Part shown: in pieces, positions 43,154-53,721 of the stretch
How the letters are laid out: each line of letters begins with the position of its first letter
Position numbering within the stretch: position 1 is the stretch's first letter
NCBI GenBank assembly: GCA_033032865.1
Contig: JAWHQI010000079.1
Span: forward strand, 8,250,501-8,314,500
Direction: 5' to 3'
From: Dactylorhiza incarnata
Lineage: Eukaryota; Streptophyta; Magnoliopsida; Asparagales; Orchidaceae
DNA: 64,000 nucleotides
The notes under the pieces: model-generated
What the model saw: only the letters and a program-made list of their open reading frames with translations
What the model was told of the DNA's origin: nothing
Databases searched by the model: none
Position numbers and translations under genes: made by a program

Positions 43154-45554
43154 ACCTGATGCGGTGCAATGCTATGATTATGCAGGATGAATGCAATGCA
43201 ATGATTATGATATGATGAACTCACCCATGCATTTTTCTATGTCGACATAGACATGTAGTTCCCACTTTTCGAGGGTAGCTAACCACTCAGGCACCTCGCG
43301 TCGTGACCAGACGGAGACTGTGGACCGGGCTCCTCCACAACTAGGTGGGTATGAACACTACCAGACCTAGGCCTATGTACGCCTCAACGCTAAGAACACA
43401 TAGCGGAGACCCTACGTACTGCTCGATGCTAAGAACACACAGTGGAGCCATCAAGGACACAGAAGGGGACTTGGGTAGGTGAGCACCAAGAGTCCAACCC
43501 AACCGGTCTAGAGTCTAACTGCCGGCTTCTGTAAGTGTCACGAATAGCAAGCCCGTAGACCTGCCACAAGTAATCCCCCAACCACAAGTATCCTCCAACT
43601 AGTTTCATCACACCTCCAAGTCTAAACCATGCACATTCATGTAATTCCATGCATAACCTGTGCCATCAAGTACCCAAAGACTAGCCGAAGGAGTCTTCTC
43701 CTTTTCACATCATACAAGTCAATTGATGCTAACTAGCATCCAAGGCCCCCAACAACTGGGCCCTTAACATTTCACCACAAGATATAACAATATCTTATAA
43801 TCCACACCAAGCCATCAATGCTACTCATACCAGGTTGTCACGACTCTAAGCAGTAGCGCGTGCATCACATGGAAATTACCTTACTAGATCCTGTAGGACT
43901 ACTTGTGCATACAGTGTCATATTCATATTTTACTAAATATGTAAGCCCAAACATATCACCAATATTCAATCGTCTTACGTACAAATCACAATGTGTTTCA
44001 ACATGATTAAATCTATCAACCTTATGGAGAGGTTATCACCATTCTACACCATCTAATAGATTATCAAGCGATATGAACATTAATTCATACATGTCCTTTT
44101 TACAATTCCACATACATCTACAATTGAAGGTTCATTCAAGGGGTCATCTTAACAGAAATAAATCTGAAATCATTATCACAAGCCAATGCTAGCATATACA
44201 TGATTCATACAAAATTCCGGCCCAAACAGGCTTCACATTCAGCATTTATATCCCCTTCAAGTTATGAAATAACACGGCAATAACTTTAATACTACTTAAT
44301 CATAAATTATGAGATTCAATAGGGATGTACATATTGTTATCACCTATGTCTCCACCAATTTTCATGAGTATCCAACCAATATAATAGGAGAAATCCACAA
44401 AATACTGAGATCGGAAGTGTTATGACACAGTTTACTAAAACTGGATTTCAGGGTGCTACAGTTGTCCAAAAATTATGATCCACCCCAATTTGGAAAGCTA
44501 ACATCAAGGGCTATAACGTTCATGTTGAGTCCTAAACCCAGATCCAATTGGGTCCTATCAAAAATCTGCTATGAAGTAAACTGCAGAAATATGGACAGCA
44601 AAACAGCATGCATTGACCACCTCCCAGCTTTCTGGACAGTCTACTCGACTGGGCTTTTAGGGAGCTATAGGTCACTTCAGAAAAATGGGTAACCTATCGT
44701 CGGAAAGCTCTTTCTGAGGGCTACAACTTTCTTGTTGAGCCCAAAGTCTAATTCCAGTGGGGTCAAGCCTAAAAATTGGTTTGAACCCAGTTGCGCACAA
44801 TTTTCCTTAATAACCAAGTGCAAAGTTACAAATTGAAAACTTCATTAGCAAGGGGGCTGTCATCACATTTATCACACAAATATATAATTAACAACCCTAA
44901 TTAATAGAGGGATGTTCATCATCTTTCCCAAACAAGGGTTAGGTTAAATCCCTAAATGTCATTCCCCTCACTCTCCCTCAACGACCATGGGTTTGCCCCA
45001 AATCAAATCCCATCTCTTCTTCTTGAAGAGAAGAAATGATTCCTAAAACCTCGCGGCGAACGATGCCCTAAATTTGAGGTTCCGACTTGGTCTTCCTAAG
45101 GAAACTCCATTAAAGCTCACACGATAAGCTCTCTTGAGCCTTCATCTCTCCTATTGTGATCTAGGACGCTAGCACCAAGGGAGAGGGGGCGGAAGTCACC
45201 TTATTTTTCGGCATGGATGGAGCTCATCTTCATGGCAGCCGGGTGGTGGTCGGCCAAGCTCCAAATCCCTCTCTAAGCTTGCTCCTTCAAGAACCCTAAG
45301 CTAAAACCTTAAGGTGGGAGGGAATGAGATGAAGAAGAAGAGGAGAAAGAAGATGAAGAGAAGAAGGAGATCAATCGGGTAATCTGACCAGCAGCTCTTT
45401 TGTTAAGAGAGAAAAGAGAGTAGAACATTAATGAGCATTAAATGCAATCTCCTCTTCCAAGACTTGTGTCAGCCATCTATTGACTTCTAATTCCACTGTT
45501 AGCCTCAAATAAAAAAGCATTCAAGCTTTATCAGGCGATGGGAAGAAAAATGCC

Positions 45555-46030
45555 CAGATTCGCCGAACGGGAACCGTAAATTCATCGAACGCTTCAACTT
45601 CGTTCGACGTTCGTCGAATGACACTGCAACGCTTTTGTCGAACGGCACTTCAATATATTTCGTCGAACGGCGCTTCAACATATTTCGTCGACCGCGCTTA
45701 CAAGATATTTCGTCGACCGCTGAATAGATAAATTTCGTCGACCGCTGAATAAATATATTTGGTCGAACGCCATTCGATGATATTTCGTCGAACGCCGTTC
45801 GATGATATTTTGTCGAACGGCGCTGCTACACTTCGTCGATCGCATCTTAAATATAATTCGTCGATTTCAGCTATATTTAATTTCGTCGAATGCAGGGAGC
45901 CTATAATTCGCCGAACGCAGAATCCTATACTTCGCCTAACGCTGTTCCCCTTCAACTTTCGTCGAACGGAACTGCCCTTCGAAGTTTGTCGAACGAAGCT
46001 GTCCTTCGACGTTCGTCGAACGAAATCCTA
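45555..46030 (-). repeat. TTCGTCGAACG array in U3 of I (3' LTR)
   Basis: About 20 copies of (A/T)TTTCGTCGAACG or TTCGTCGACCG variants, spaced 15-30 bp. On the minus strand the core reads CGTTCGACGAA, identical to the G array at 5752-6005. Lies about 180-650 bp from the LTR start. Confidence 0.9.
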
Positions 46031-46207
46031 AAAATAATATTGATATTACAGAGCCATATTGTTATTCCATTCCCAAATTTCCTACAGCAATATTGATATT
46101 CCTTTCCCCAAATTAATCCAGATTAGAGCACGTACTGGAAAGACCAAAACCGGCCCAAGGCGAGTCAACACGTCTCTGAGGGGTCTAGCGCGAAATGGGA
46201 TGTTACA

Positions 46208-46777
46208 AATCCAATAAACGAAGAAACAATTTCATCCCCAAAATTTAAGTTGAGGTTAGGAGGTTTAGATCCACATGATTATCCAACATGTAATCAGCCA
46301 ACATTACCCAGACTAAAATGATAATAGGAACTAGAAACATTGCTAGCACACCCCAAAATAATACTATAACAGCAGCCCCTCCACTGAACAATAAATGAGG
46401 AGCATAAACAAGAAAAGAGATCTGCCAGCATAAACTCCCAGACAACCAAGAAAAACAACAGAAAAAGGGGAAAAAAGAAGAGTTTATTTTATGATGAACC
46501 AAGGGGGATTCTCATAGCTGCTAATATACAACCAAGGAAGTTCACCAAACTCTCACTAAATCAATAATTGTTAGCATGAGTCAAAAAAAATTTTATCAAT
46601 CTCCCCTCTTAATCCATAGCAGCCAGCAATAGGCCAACAATATAAATTTATCAAACCTGGAAAAAGAAACCAAGCAGCCACTAGCCCTGAATTTCCAAAT
46701 AAATCCCAAATACTAAAACATGTAGGCAATGTGAAGCTTATAATCTGTAAGGAAATGGGGCGGATGCGAGTATATAA
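46208..46777 (-). other. 3' internal segment of I, noncoding
   Basis: Begins with AATCCAATAAACGAAG; similar CCAATAAACGAAG/AACAAAG strings recur at 54842 and 55750. The rest has no gene. No clear polypurine tract remains before the LTR. Confidence 0.6.
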
Positions 46778-46782
46778 TCCTG

Positions 46783-47397
46783 TGAAAGTGCACAGTTAAC
46801 CTCACTAGAATTCTCTAGAGGGGGGGTGAATAGAGATTAAAAATACTTTGTGCAATTATATATATATGTGTGTGTAATAATCACAGATTTAAGTTTCCCA
46901 CACACCAACAAGAATTAAGCAAATAAAGAAGGAAAATAACAAGAAGAAAATCACAGCACAACACAAAGAAATATAGTGGTTCCCCAAACTTTGGGTAGTC
47001 CACTCTTCTACCCCCTTTGGTAGGAATTCACTATCTTGCACTGAGTCTATTGATAATGAGACTCTTAGAACCAGCCTGAGTCTTTTGATAAGGAGACTCT
47101 TAGAACCAGCCTGAGTCTTTTGAAAAGGAGACTCTTAGAACCAGTACAACTGAATTTTTTGAAGAGAGATTCTAAAAAATCTTTTACAATATTTGAAAGT
47201 GAAATAAGAAAGAGAAGAAGAAATAGAACAAGTAGAAGAATAGAAGATAATATATATAAGAAGGAATCTTCTTCCTAGCAAGAAGATTAGAAGCACAAGT
47301 ATAGTGAATATGATCTCTCTTCTATAGTGAGAAGGAGATTGTAAGCTTTTCTCTCTTTTGTGAGAGCTTTCAGAATTTGCAGCAAAATGGCTTCAGA
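46783..47397 (-). repeat. Truncated 3' LTR of J
   Basis: Matches 52359-52978 (TGAAAGTGCACAGTTAACC onward, including four GAGTCTTTTGATAAGGAGACTC-like repeats), then switches at 47398 to second-ORF sequence, so the promoter half was deleted. Confidence 0.9.
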
Positions 47398-48021
47398 AGA
47401 GATGTTTGTATGAGGAGGAGGAGGAGGTGAAGATGGATGAGCAGGAGAGTTGGGAGGAGAGGGAGTCCTTTCAGGAATGGCACCAGGCTTGGGAATTTGC
47501 CTGGTCCATTTAGAGAAGAGGGCTATTGACATCCTTTTTCCTGGAGGGATAGGGATTCCTTTGACCTACATAGGTCAGGGAAGGAGTGGAAGAGTACTTG
47601 ACTCATGATTCTCATGTAGGCATACTCTTTATGAGAGTATTTGTAGCCTATCATTTTGAGTAGGAGGCTGGCCCAGTCTATCTTCTTCTACAGCACAAGG
47701 GCCCCCATGATGTTCAGTTGCTGCTTGGGTACTGCATCATGGGCAGAGATCTTGCATAGTAGAATTTTTCCTACTATATCTGCCAGTAATCTATATTCAT
47801 CAGAAAAGTCAATTTTCTTCAGGTGGATTGGTCTATCTTTTGAAAACTTCATGGTGATTAACAGATTCTTGATTTCATCAGGGGTGAGTTCCATAGGTTC
47901 ATCACCTGATAAGGGAATGATGAAGGAGACTTGTTTAGTTGCTCTTTACAAAATGATTTTCTTTCCTATTTGAGTTGAACAAAGATAATACAGGAATATA
48001 CCTGATGGAAGATCAAAGGTG

Positions 48022-49238
48022 TGTTGGATCTTACGGCGCCCTTAGAGGGGGGTGAATCAGGGAATAAAATTCTTTTTATAAATTTTAAGAAAATTACTAA
48101 GTTGTTTTGATTAATAGGAAATAATGATGACAAATTAGAAATAAACAATTTAGATTAGGAATTGAAAACTTAGAACACAAAATAATAGAGATTACGCCAA
48201 ATGATAGAAATCAAAGTAAACACAAAAGAGACATGATTATATTAAATGAAAAAGTGTTTACATAAAATTTGATTTCTATATTGCTAGAAATCGGAGGCGT
48301 ACAAATATAGATTTCTTTTCATTTTCTATACCGACTTGTATCCCCACAAACCGGTTGGCTTTAGCCTATCCTTCCCCGGATAACGCCTCAAGCCGCTCTA
48401 GCCAATCCTTCCCCGGATATGGCCTCGAGCACCCCCTAGATCTAATCCCCTAGACCTAGTCACCAACTCACGCGGCGAATTCCCCCTAAGCCGCGCAAGG
48501 ACCTAGTCGCCAAAAACAAGGCGATTTCACTACAAGATACAAATAAGGAAATGAAGTAAATAACAAGCAAACTCCCTTTTGAGATTTCTGGAGATGAGGA
48601 TGAAGGATCGTTGAAGCATAAGCGAGGTCGAAGTGATCGTTCTTCAGATGCAGCGTGATGGCTTCCTTCTCTAGAATTTCTTCTTTGGCTTTGAGTGGGA
48701 GATGATGTTTTGGCAGAGTAGCAGCACGAGAGTATGGGCACAAGTAATGTCTCTGAAAGGTCTAACCAAAATGAGAGAGAGCCCAGCCTTTTATAGAACT
48801 TGGAGCTAGCGCCTGCGGTAGTGGCTAGCGCCTGCGGTAGCGTTCATGTGGAGTGGTTGCGCAACTGTCGGCGGAGTGGCGCTGTGCACGAACTGGAGAT
48901 AGCGCCTGGCGGTAGCGATAGCGCTGGAGGTAGCAGGAGATAGCGCTGGCGGTAGCGGTAGCGGTAGAGGTTTCGTAACCGTCGCTGTGCACGAACTCGA
49001 GATAGCGCCTGGCGGTAGCGATATCGCTGGCGGTAGTGGTAGCGCTAGCGATAGCGCTGGCGTTAGTGATAGCGCTGGCGGTAGCTCTGCTCCTTTCAAA
49101 AGTTTGTTCCAAGCTGCTTTCTACCTGTGGAGTATTGCACTTATAGTTCCTGCACACTATAAACACACTACAAGCAATATCAAATACAATAGGTGATTTG
49201 TTATTCTCATCAAAGGGATGTGACACACATGTCCAACA
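48022..49238 (-). mobile_element. Element K: solo LTR of the G family
   Basis: 1217 bp, plus TGTTGGATC to GTCCAACA, flanked by perfect AGGTG (48017-48021/49239-49243). In reverse complement it matches the G LTR outside the motif array: GATGTG..CATGT near the start, and the CCGGTT/GGATAACGCC..AAGCCGC block. The minus-strand TATA (CTATAAAAGG) is at 48787-48796. The short frames at 48460-48743 are LTR sequence, not genes. Confidence 0.92.
48805..49090 (-). repeat. AGCGC..GGCGGTAGCG array in U3 of K
   Basis: About 20 overlapping GCGCTGGCGGTAGCG/GATAGCGCTGG units directly upstream (minus strand) of the TATA box, in the same LTR position as the AACGCC/GGCGTTA and TTCGACGAA array of G, but built from a different, related half-site. 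Confidence 0.85.
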
Positions 49239-49559
49239 AGGTGGTTCTAATGTGTTCTGCAGAGATTGAGATAGGTGTCTCATGGATTGTTCCTTGGATT
49301 TCTCCTTGTTCAGATATCTGAACATGAGTCATGAGCTCTGTGAGTTCGGTCTCCAGGAGTTTGCATCTTGTGGAGATGAGCTTGTCTAATCCAGCTTCAG
49401 TAAACAGAACTATGATACTCTTGTAATTTTCTGCGGCGGCTTGGAAAGATTCGAGGTCAATGTCACAGCCTGAGTTGGTCTAAGGAGCCATTTTAGGTCA
49501 GTGATAGAGAGGAAGAAATGGTTGGGCTGAGGAGCAAGAAGGGTGAAAGATGCAGAGAT

Positions 49560-49935
49560 CGTCAAGGTTTCTAACTGAAGGGTTTATTTAAGTCAGGTGA
49601 AACATCGAAAAGAGGCACAATTCGAGGCTTATTCGGTACAACAGTGGATGTGACTGAAAATATTTTAGTATTGCCGCTCGTTTTCATGAAGTCGATGTTA
49701 CGTTGAGTGGAATTTGATGTGAGCGTCAATATAGTCTGGTTTGGGACGATAGGGTTTCCTATCGACGTATGCGTCGACTGGAGTTGATGCATGCGTCGAT
49801 TTTATTTATTGAACTGAGTTATCGACGGTGCATCGATTCGAGGTCGACGTGACTTTATTTGACAGATTCTGGGTTTTCCTTGAGAAATTATTTCTTCCTA
49901 TTCCTAAAGTTTTCTAAATTACTCTAGGACTAATT
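49560..49935 (-). repeat. Spacer with TCGACGC motifs between gag and the second ORF of J
   Basis: About ten variants of GCGTCGA/TCGACG occur at 49690-49860, followed on the minus strand by TTAAATAAACCC (near 49585) before the second ORF. It could be an internal promoter region; no known gene. Confidence 0.65.
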
Positions 49936-52254
49936 TTAAGAACAATTTGATTGATTATGCCAACACTGTTTGGCAGTGTGGCTAATTTTATTGCAAATAT
50001 AACACCTAAATTTCTTTTGACTAAGGAAATTTGAGTTTAGGGAGGAATAGAGATGGTGATTAGGATAAAAATTTTGATCAGGATAGTAATTTTGGTTATT
50101 AAATGATTTTTTATTAGAATAGAAGTTTTGATCAGGATAAAAATTTCGATAAGGATGAAAGGGTCCTGAATTGGGGTTAAGATGGAAGGTTTTTGGAGGA
50201 TAGGCATTTAAGTTGCTCTGAGTTTTTATGCGTCGATATCTATTCGACGTATGTTGATAGTTGCGTTGATCTATATTCGGCGCTTTCTTCAGATTCTGTT
50301 GATCTGGTATCGACGCATGGAAGAAGTTGCGTCGATTGGATGTCGACGTACTTTTATTCAAGCATTGAGTTGAGGTCGAGGCATCTGAGAGATTGCGTCG
50401 AGTAGAATTCGAAGCACTATCATTCATGCGTCAATATGAAGTCGACGCAATTGTGTCTTCACAAATTTTATTTTTCCCTTTTTCTGATTTTATTTCTTTA
50501 TAAGTTGTTTCTCTTGGCCTAGTTGCCTTCTCAGAAGAAGTTTGAGAGTCATCAGCTGAATAGTATGATGTTTCATCAAATTGGTTTATTTCCTTGAAGT
50601 CTTCTACCTTATTTTGTGAGTCTTCTTCTTGGTTTGTTGATTTGATGGGTTTAGTAAATTTAACAGGGCTCATCCAAGCAGGTTTGTTGGATGGAATTAG
50701 GCTGGTTGAGGGATCAGCCCCTAGCCCAAGATTTTTATGTCTCCTTGTTTGTTGTTCAGTGATTTCCTTAAGTGTTTGGCTTCTCATTTTTATTGATTCT
50801 TCAAAAGCTTTTGCCTGGGATACCTTATCCTTAAGGAGCTGCTTTTCTATTCTAGCCCTTTCTATTTCCTTTTCTATGATGTTAGCCCTTAATTCATAGT
50901 TTTTAGAGCATGTAGCCTCTCTATTTCTCTGGTTTTTAACCATATTAATTTGTTCTTTTAGATCCTTAATTTCTTGCTTAGCTTTTAGTTGATCTAAACA
51001 TAATCCTCTAAAGTTGTTTTTGAAATCATCACATGAGAAGTCTATTTCATTAAAAATACTTACCTCATCCTTATCCTCAGATTCATCTATGAGAATAAGG
51101 CTATCTTCAGATGATATGCTTTCTTCTGATCCTGTCTCACTCCATGATTCAGCAACATCATCTTTCTTTGAGCTTTCAAGAGCCATTAAGCATAGATCTT
51201 CTTGCTTAGACTCTTCATTGTAACTTTTAGAAGAGGAGCTGTCCTCAGAGTCTGTTTCACTCCAGGCTTCTGCAATAAAGCCTCTTTCTTTCTTCTTCCC
51301 CTTTTTCTTGAGATCTTTCTTTTTCAGATCTTTCTTTGTCTCAGCATTTTCTGGACATTCTGGGGCAATATGTCCAGGTTTCCTGCAAGAATAACACACA
51401 ATTTCTTTAGTGGGAGTTTTGTCATACCTTGGTTTTGACTCTCTCCTTCTAGATCCATCTGTCCTGGCCCATTTCTTGAATTTTCTAGCCATGAAACTGA
51501 ATAGTTCTTCTTCAGTGACAGAGGTTCTTTCTTCTGTGGCTTTTAATGCAATGTTCCTGTCTTTTGAAGAGGTTGGAGTGTTTTCTCTTCTTTTCTTCTC
51601 TTCTCTGGTTTTTAGCAGTTGCTCATAGGATTTGAGTTTTCCTAAGAGAGCATCTGTTGAAATTTCCCTTTGTCCTCTTGTATCTCTTATTGCCCATATT
51701 CTTTAGTCCCATGAACTTGGGAGACCCATTAACAGTTTGTCATTGATCTCTGTGAGAGAGAGATCTCTATCCAGGCCTCTTAATTGATTAATGATCAGAC
51801 TGAATCTGTCATACATCTCAGAGATGCTTTCTTCATTCTTCTTTTGGAAATTCTCATATTGAGAGATTGATAGAGCATTCCTATCTTTTCTTTCATCAGC
51901 ACTTCCTTCTACCATCTTTTTGAGAGCCTCCCAGATTTCTTTGGCTGATTCACAGTCAACAACCTTTTGAAAGATTTCATCTGAGAGGGTTGAGACAAGA
52001 ATGTTCACAGCTTTTACATCCCATGTTTCTGCCTTCTTTTCTTCAACTGTCCACTCAGCCTTTGGGACAAGTGTTTGAGTCACTTCACCACTTGAGTCTC
52101 TTCTATAAGGATTGGGAGGACCTGTCAAGATAACATTAAATAATTCTTCATCAATAGAATTCATATAAATCCTAATTCTTGTTTTCCAAACTGCAAACTT
52201 TTCAAGATTGCACATTGGTGGTTTGGTGGAAGCATAATCTATGATTTGTGCCAT
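49936..52254 (-). pseudogene. gag: Copia gag of J with two zinc-knuckle regions
   Basis: ATG at 52254-52252. UBN2-type capsid: FAVWKTRIRIYMNSIDEELF, KAVNILVSTLSDEIFQKV, SAKEIWEALKKMVEGSA and LIINQLRGLDRDLS. After a TAA near 51703 the same frame goes on with MARKFKKW, a CCHC knuckle CYSCRKPGHIAPEC (about 51360-51400), Lys-rich and acidic blocks, and a coiled coil (about 51010-50760). After a TGA (50431-50433) come a repeat region rich in STRRN/IDQRN-like strings, an Asn/Tyr/Pro-rich part and a second knuckle CYICNKISHTAKQC (near 49990). One frame throughout, broken by two stops. Confidence 0.88.
50220..50450 (-). repeat. TCGACGC motif array inside the J gag frame
   Basis: About 12 variants of TGCGTCGA or TCGACGCA at 15-25 bp intervals, translated as Ser-Thr-Arg-Arg-Asn-like repeats. 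The same DNA motif fills the spacer (49690-49860) and the U3 (53400-53640). Confidence 0.8.
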
Positions 52255-52340
52255 GTGAAAAATAATTTTTACAAATATATATATATATATAAATAAGAGG
52301 TAGGATCTTTTTGATCAAGGAGTTAACCTTTTTAGATCAA

Positions 52341-52356
52341 CCTCGCTTTGATACCA
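52341..52356 (-). promoter_or_regulatory. Primer-binding site of J
   Basis: Minus TGGTATCAAAGCGAGG, two bases after the LTR; close to the initiator-Met tRNA complement. Confidence 0.85.
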
Positions 52357-52358
52357 AT

Positions 52359-53716
52359 TGAAAGTGCACAGTTAACCTCACTAGAATTCTCTAGAAGGGG
52401 GGTGAATAGAGATTAAAAATACTTTGTGCAATTATATATATATATATGTGTGTGTAATAATCACAGATTTAAGTTTCCCACACACCAACAAGAATTAACC
52501 AAATAAAGAAGGAAAATAACAAGAAGAAAATCACAGCACAACACAAAGAAATATAGTGGTTCCCCAAACTTTGGGTAGTCCACTCTTCTACCCCCTTTGG
52601 TAGGAATTTACTATCTTGCACTGAGTCTTTTGATAAGGAGGCTCTTAGAACCAGCCTGAGTCTTTTGATAAGGAGACTCTTAGAACCAGCCTGAGTCTTT
52701 TGAAAAGGAGACTCTTAGAACCAGTACAACTGAATTTGTTGAAGAGAGATTCTAAAAACTCGTTTACAATATTTGAAAGTGAAATAAGAAAGAGAAGAAG
52801 AAATAGAACAAGTAGAAGAATAGAAGATTATATATATAAGAAGGAATCTTCTTCCTAGCAAGAAGATTAGAAGCACAAGTATAGTGAATATGATCTCTCT
52901 TCTATAGTGAGAAGGAGATTGTAAGCTTTTCTCTCTTTTGTGAGAGCTTTCAGAATTTGCAGCAAAATGGCTTCAGAAGAAGGAGGAGAAAATGAAAGCT
53001 TGATCTTTGCTGCAGCACTATTTCTCAATTGTCTCTCTTTTCACTTGGGAGCTCTTCCTCTTTTTCAAAATGAATATGGTGGATCACTTGTTGTCATTCT
53101 CTGCCGATCTCCTCCTTATTTATAGCTCTGTTTAAAAGATATTGCTAAAGTGGAATAATTAATTAGCAGACAGAAAATTAGGAAGAGATAAGAGTTTCCA
53201 TAATGAATATTTCTGTAGAAGGAAAAGAATTCATTCTGATTTCAAATAATATCCATAACAATCTTAATCAAATTAGCCAAGAATCAAATAGATGGAAAGG
53301 CTGATTCAGAACGGCTATAAAAGAATAATATCATTCCATATAAATCAGATCTACAGAAAGAAGGAAAGAGATCTGGCATGTTTTTGAATTTCTTAAAGAT
53401 ATCGACGTGCGTCGATTACTATTCGACGTAAGCGTCGAATTCATCCTCGTTGGACGTCGAGAGGAGAATAAGGAAGGTGCGTCAACAAAGGTGCGTCGAC
53501 TTTATCAAATGCGTCGACTAGAAGTCAGAGGTACATCGACTATGATTATGTCGAGTTCTTCTAAGAGTTACTTCGACTCATTCTGAGAGAAACGTCGACT
53601 ATATTTTGACGTTGCGTCGAATACTATTCGACGCATATTTACTTAGCCCAATTTTTCTTACTTAGACTTTATGTTCTACTCAATTCTAGGGGTTAAGATA
53701 AATCATTTCCCCAACA
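52359..53716 (-). repeat. 5' LTR of J (1358 bp)
   Basis: Plus TGAAAGTGCACAG to TTCCCCAACA. Minus TATA box CTATAAATAAGG at 53115-53126; the U3 motif array lies upstream at 53400-53640. The small plus-strand frame at 52940-53125 is LTR sequence. Confidence 0.92.
53400..53640 (-). repeat. TCGACGC array in U3 of J
   Basis: About 14 variants of GCGTCGA/TCGACG. 53613-53635 is a perfect 23-bp palindrome built from two facing GCGTCGAATA half-sites around one central base. Confidence 0.9.
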
Positions 53717-53721
53717 TCCTG

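Larger units (their letters stand above)
42310..46207 (-). repeat. 3' LTR of I (3898 bp)
   Basis: Collinear with 56474-60369 over its whole length with scattered substitutions. Contains two perfect stems (43059-43153), short unremarkable frames only, and a TTCGTCGAACG array (45555-46030) close to its minus-strand start. Confidence 0.93.
47398..49500 (-). pseudogene. Second ORF of J, resembling a plant transposon/env-like protein, split by K
   Basis: Minus strand from about 49493: MAP, a TAG, then TNSGCDIDLESFQAAAENYKS and LDKLISTRCKLLETEL up to 49244. After removing K the frame continues into 48016-47690 with FIIPLSGDEPMELTPDE, IKNLLITMKFSKDRPIHLKK and LADIVGKILLCKISAHDAV, then a Pro/Ser-rich tail (PSPPNSPAHPSSPPPPPH). 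This resembles the protein family annotated as a putative plant transposon protein, found beside env-like ORFs of Copia elements; its function is not established. At least three stops interrupt it. Confidence 0.55.
46783..53716 (-). mobile_element. Element J: Copia-type element with gag and a second ORF but no pol
   Basis: Perfect TCCTG duplication (46778-46782/53717-53721). Complete 5' LTR 53716-52359, Met-type primer site, long gag, a motif-rich spacer, a second ORF (split by K), and a 3' LTR that keeps only 46783-47397. Protease, integrase and RT are missing between gag and the second ORF, and the U3 of the 3' LTR is deleted. Confidence 0.92.

Noticed and set aside
46208..46211. AATC after the left I LTR as a duplication making it a solo LTR
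   Set aside because: The full 5-bp TAATC matches the far side of the right LTR (60370-60374), and a primer site precedes that LTR, so the two LTRs belong to one element.
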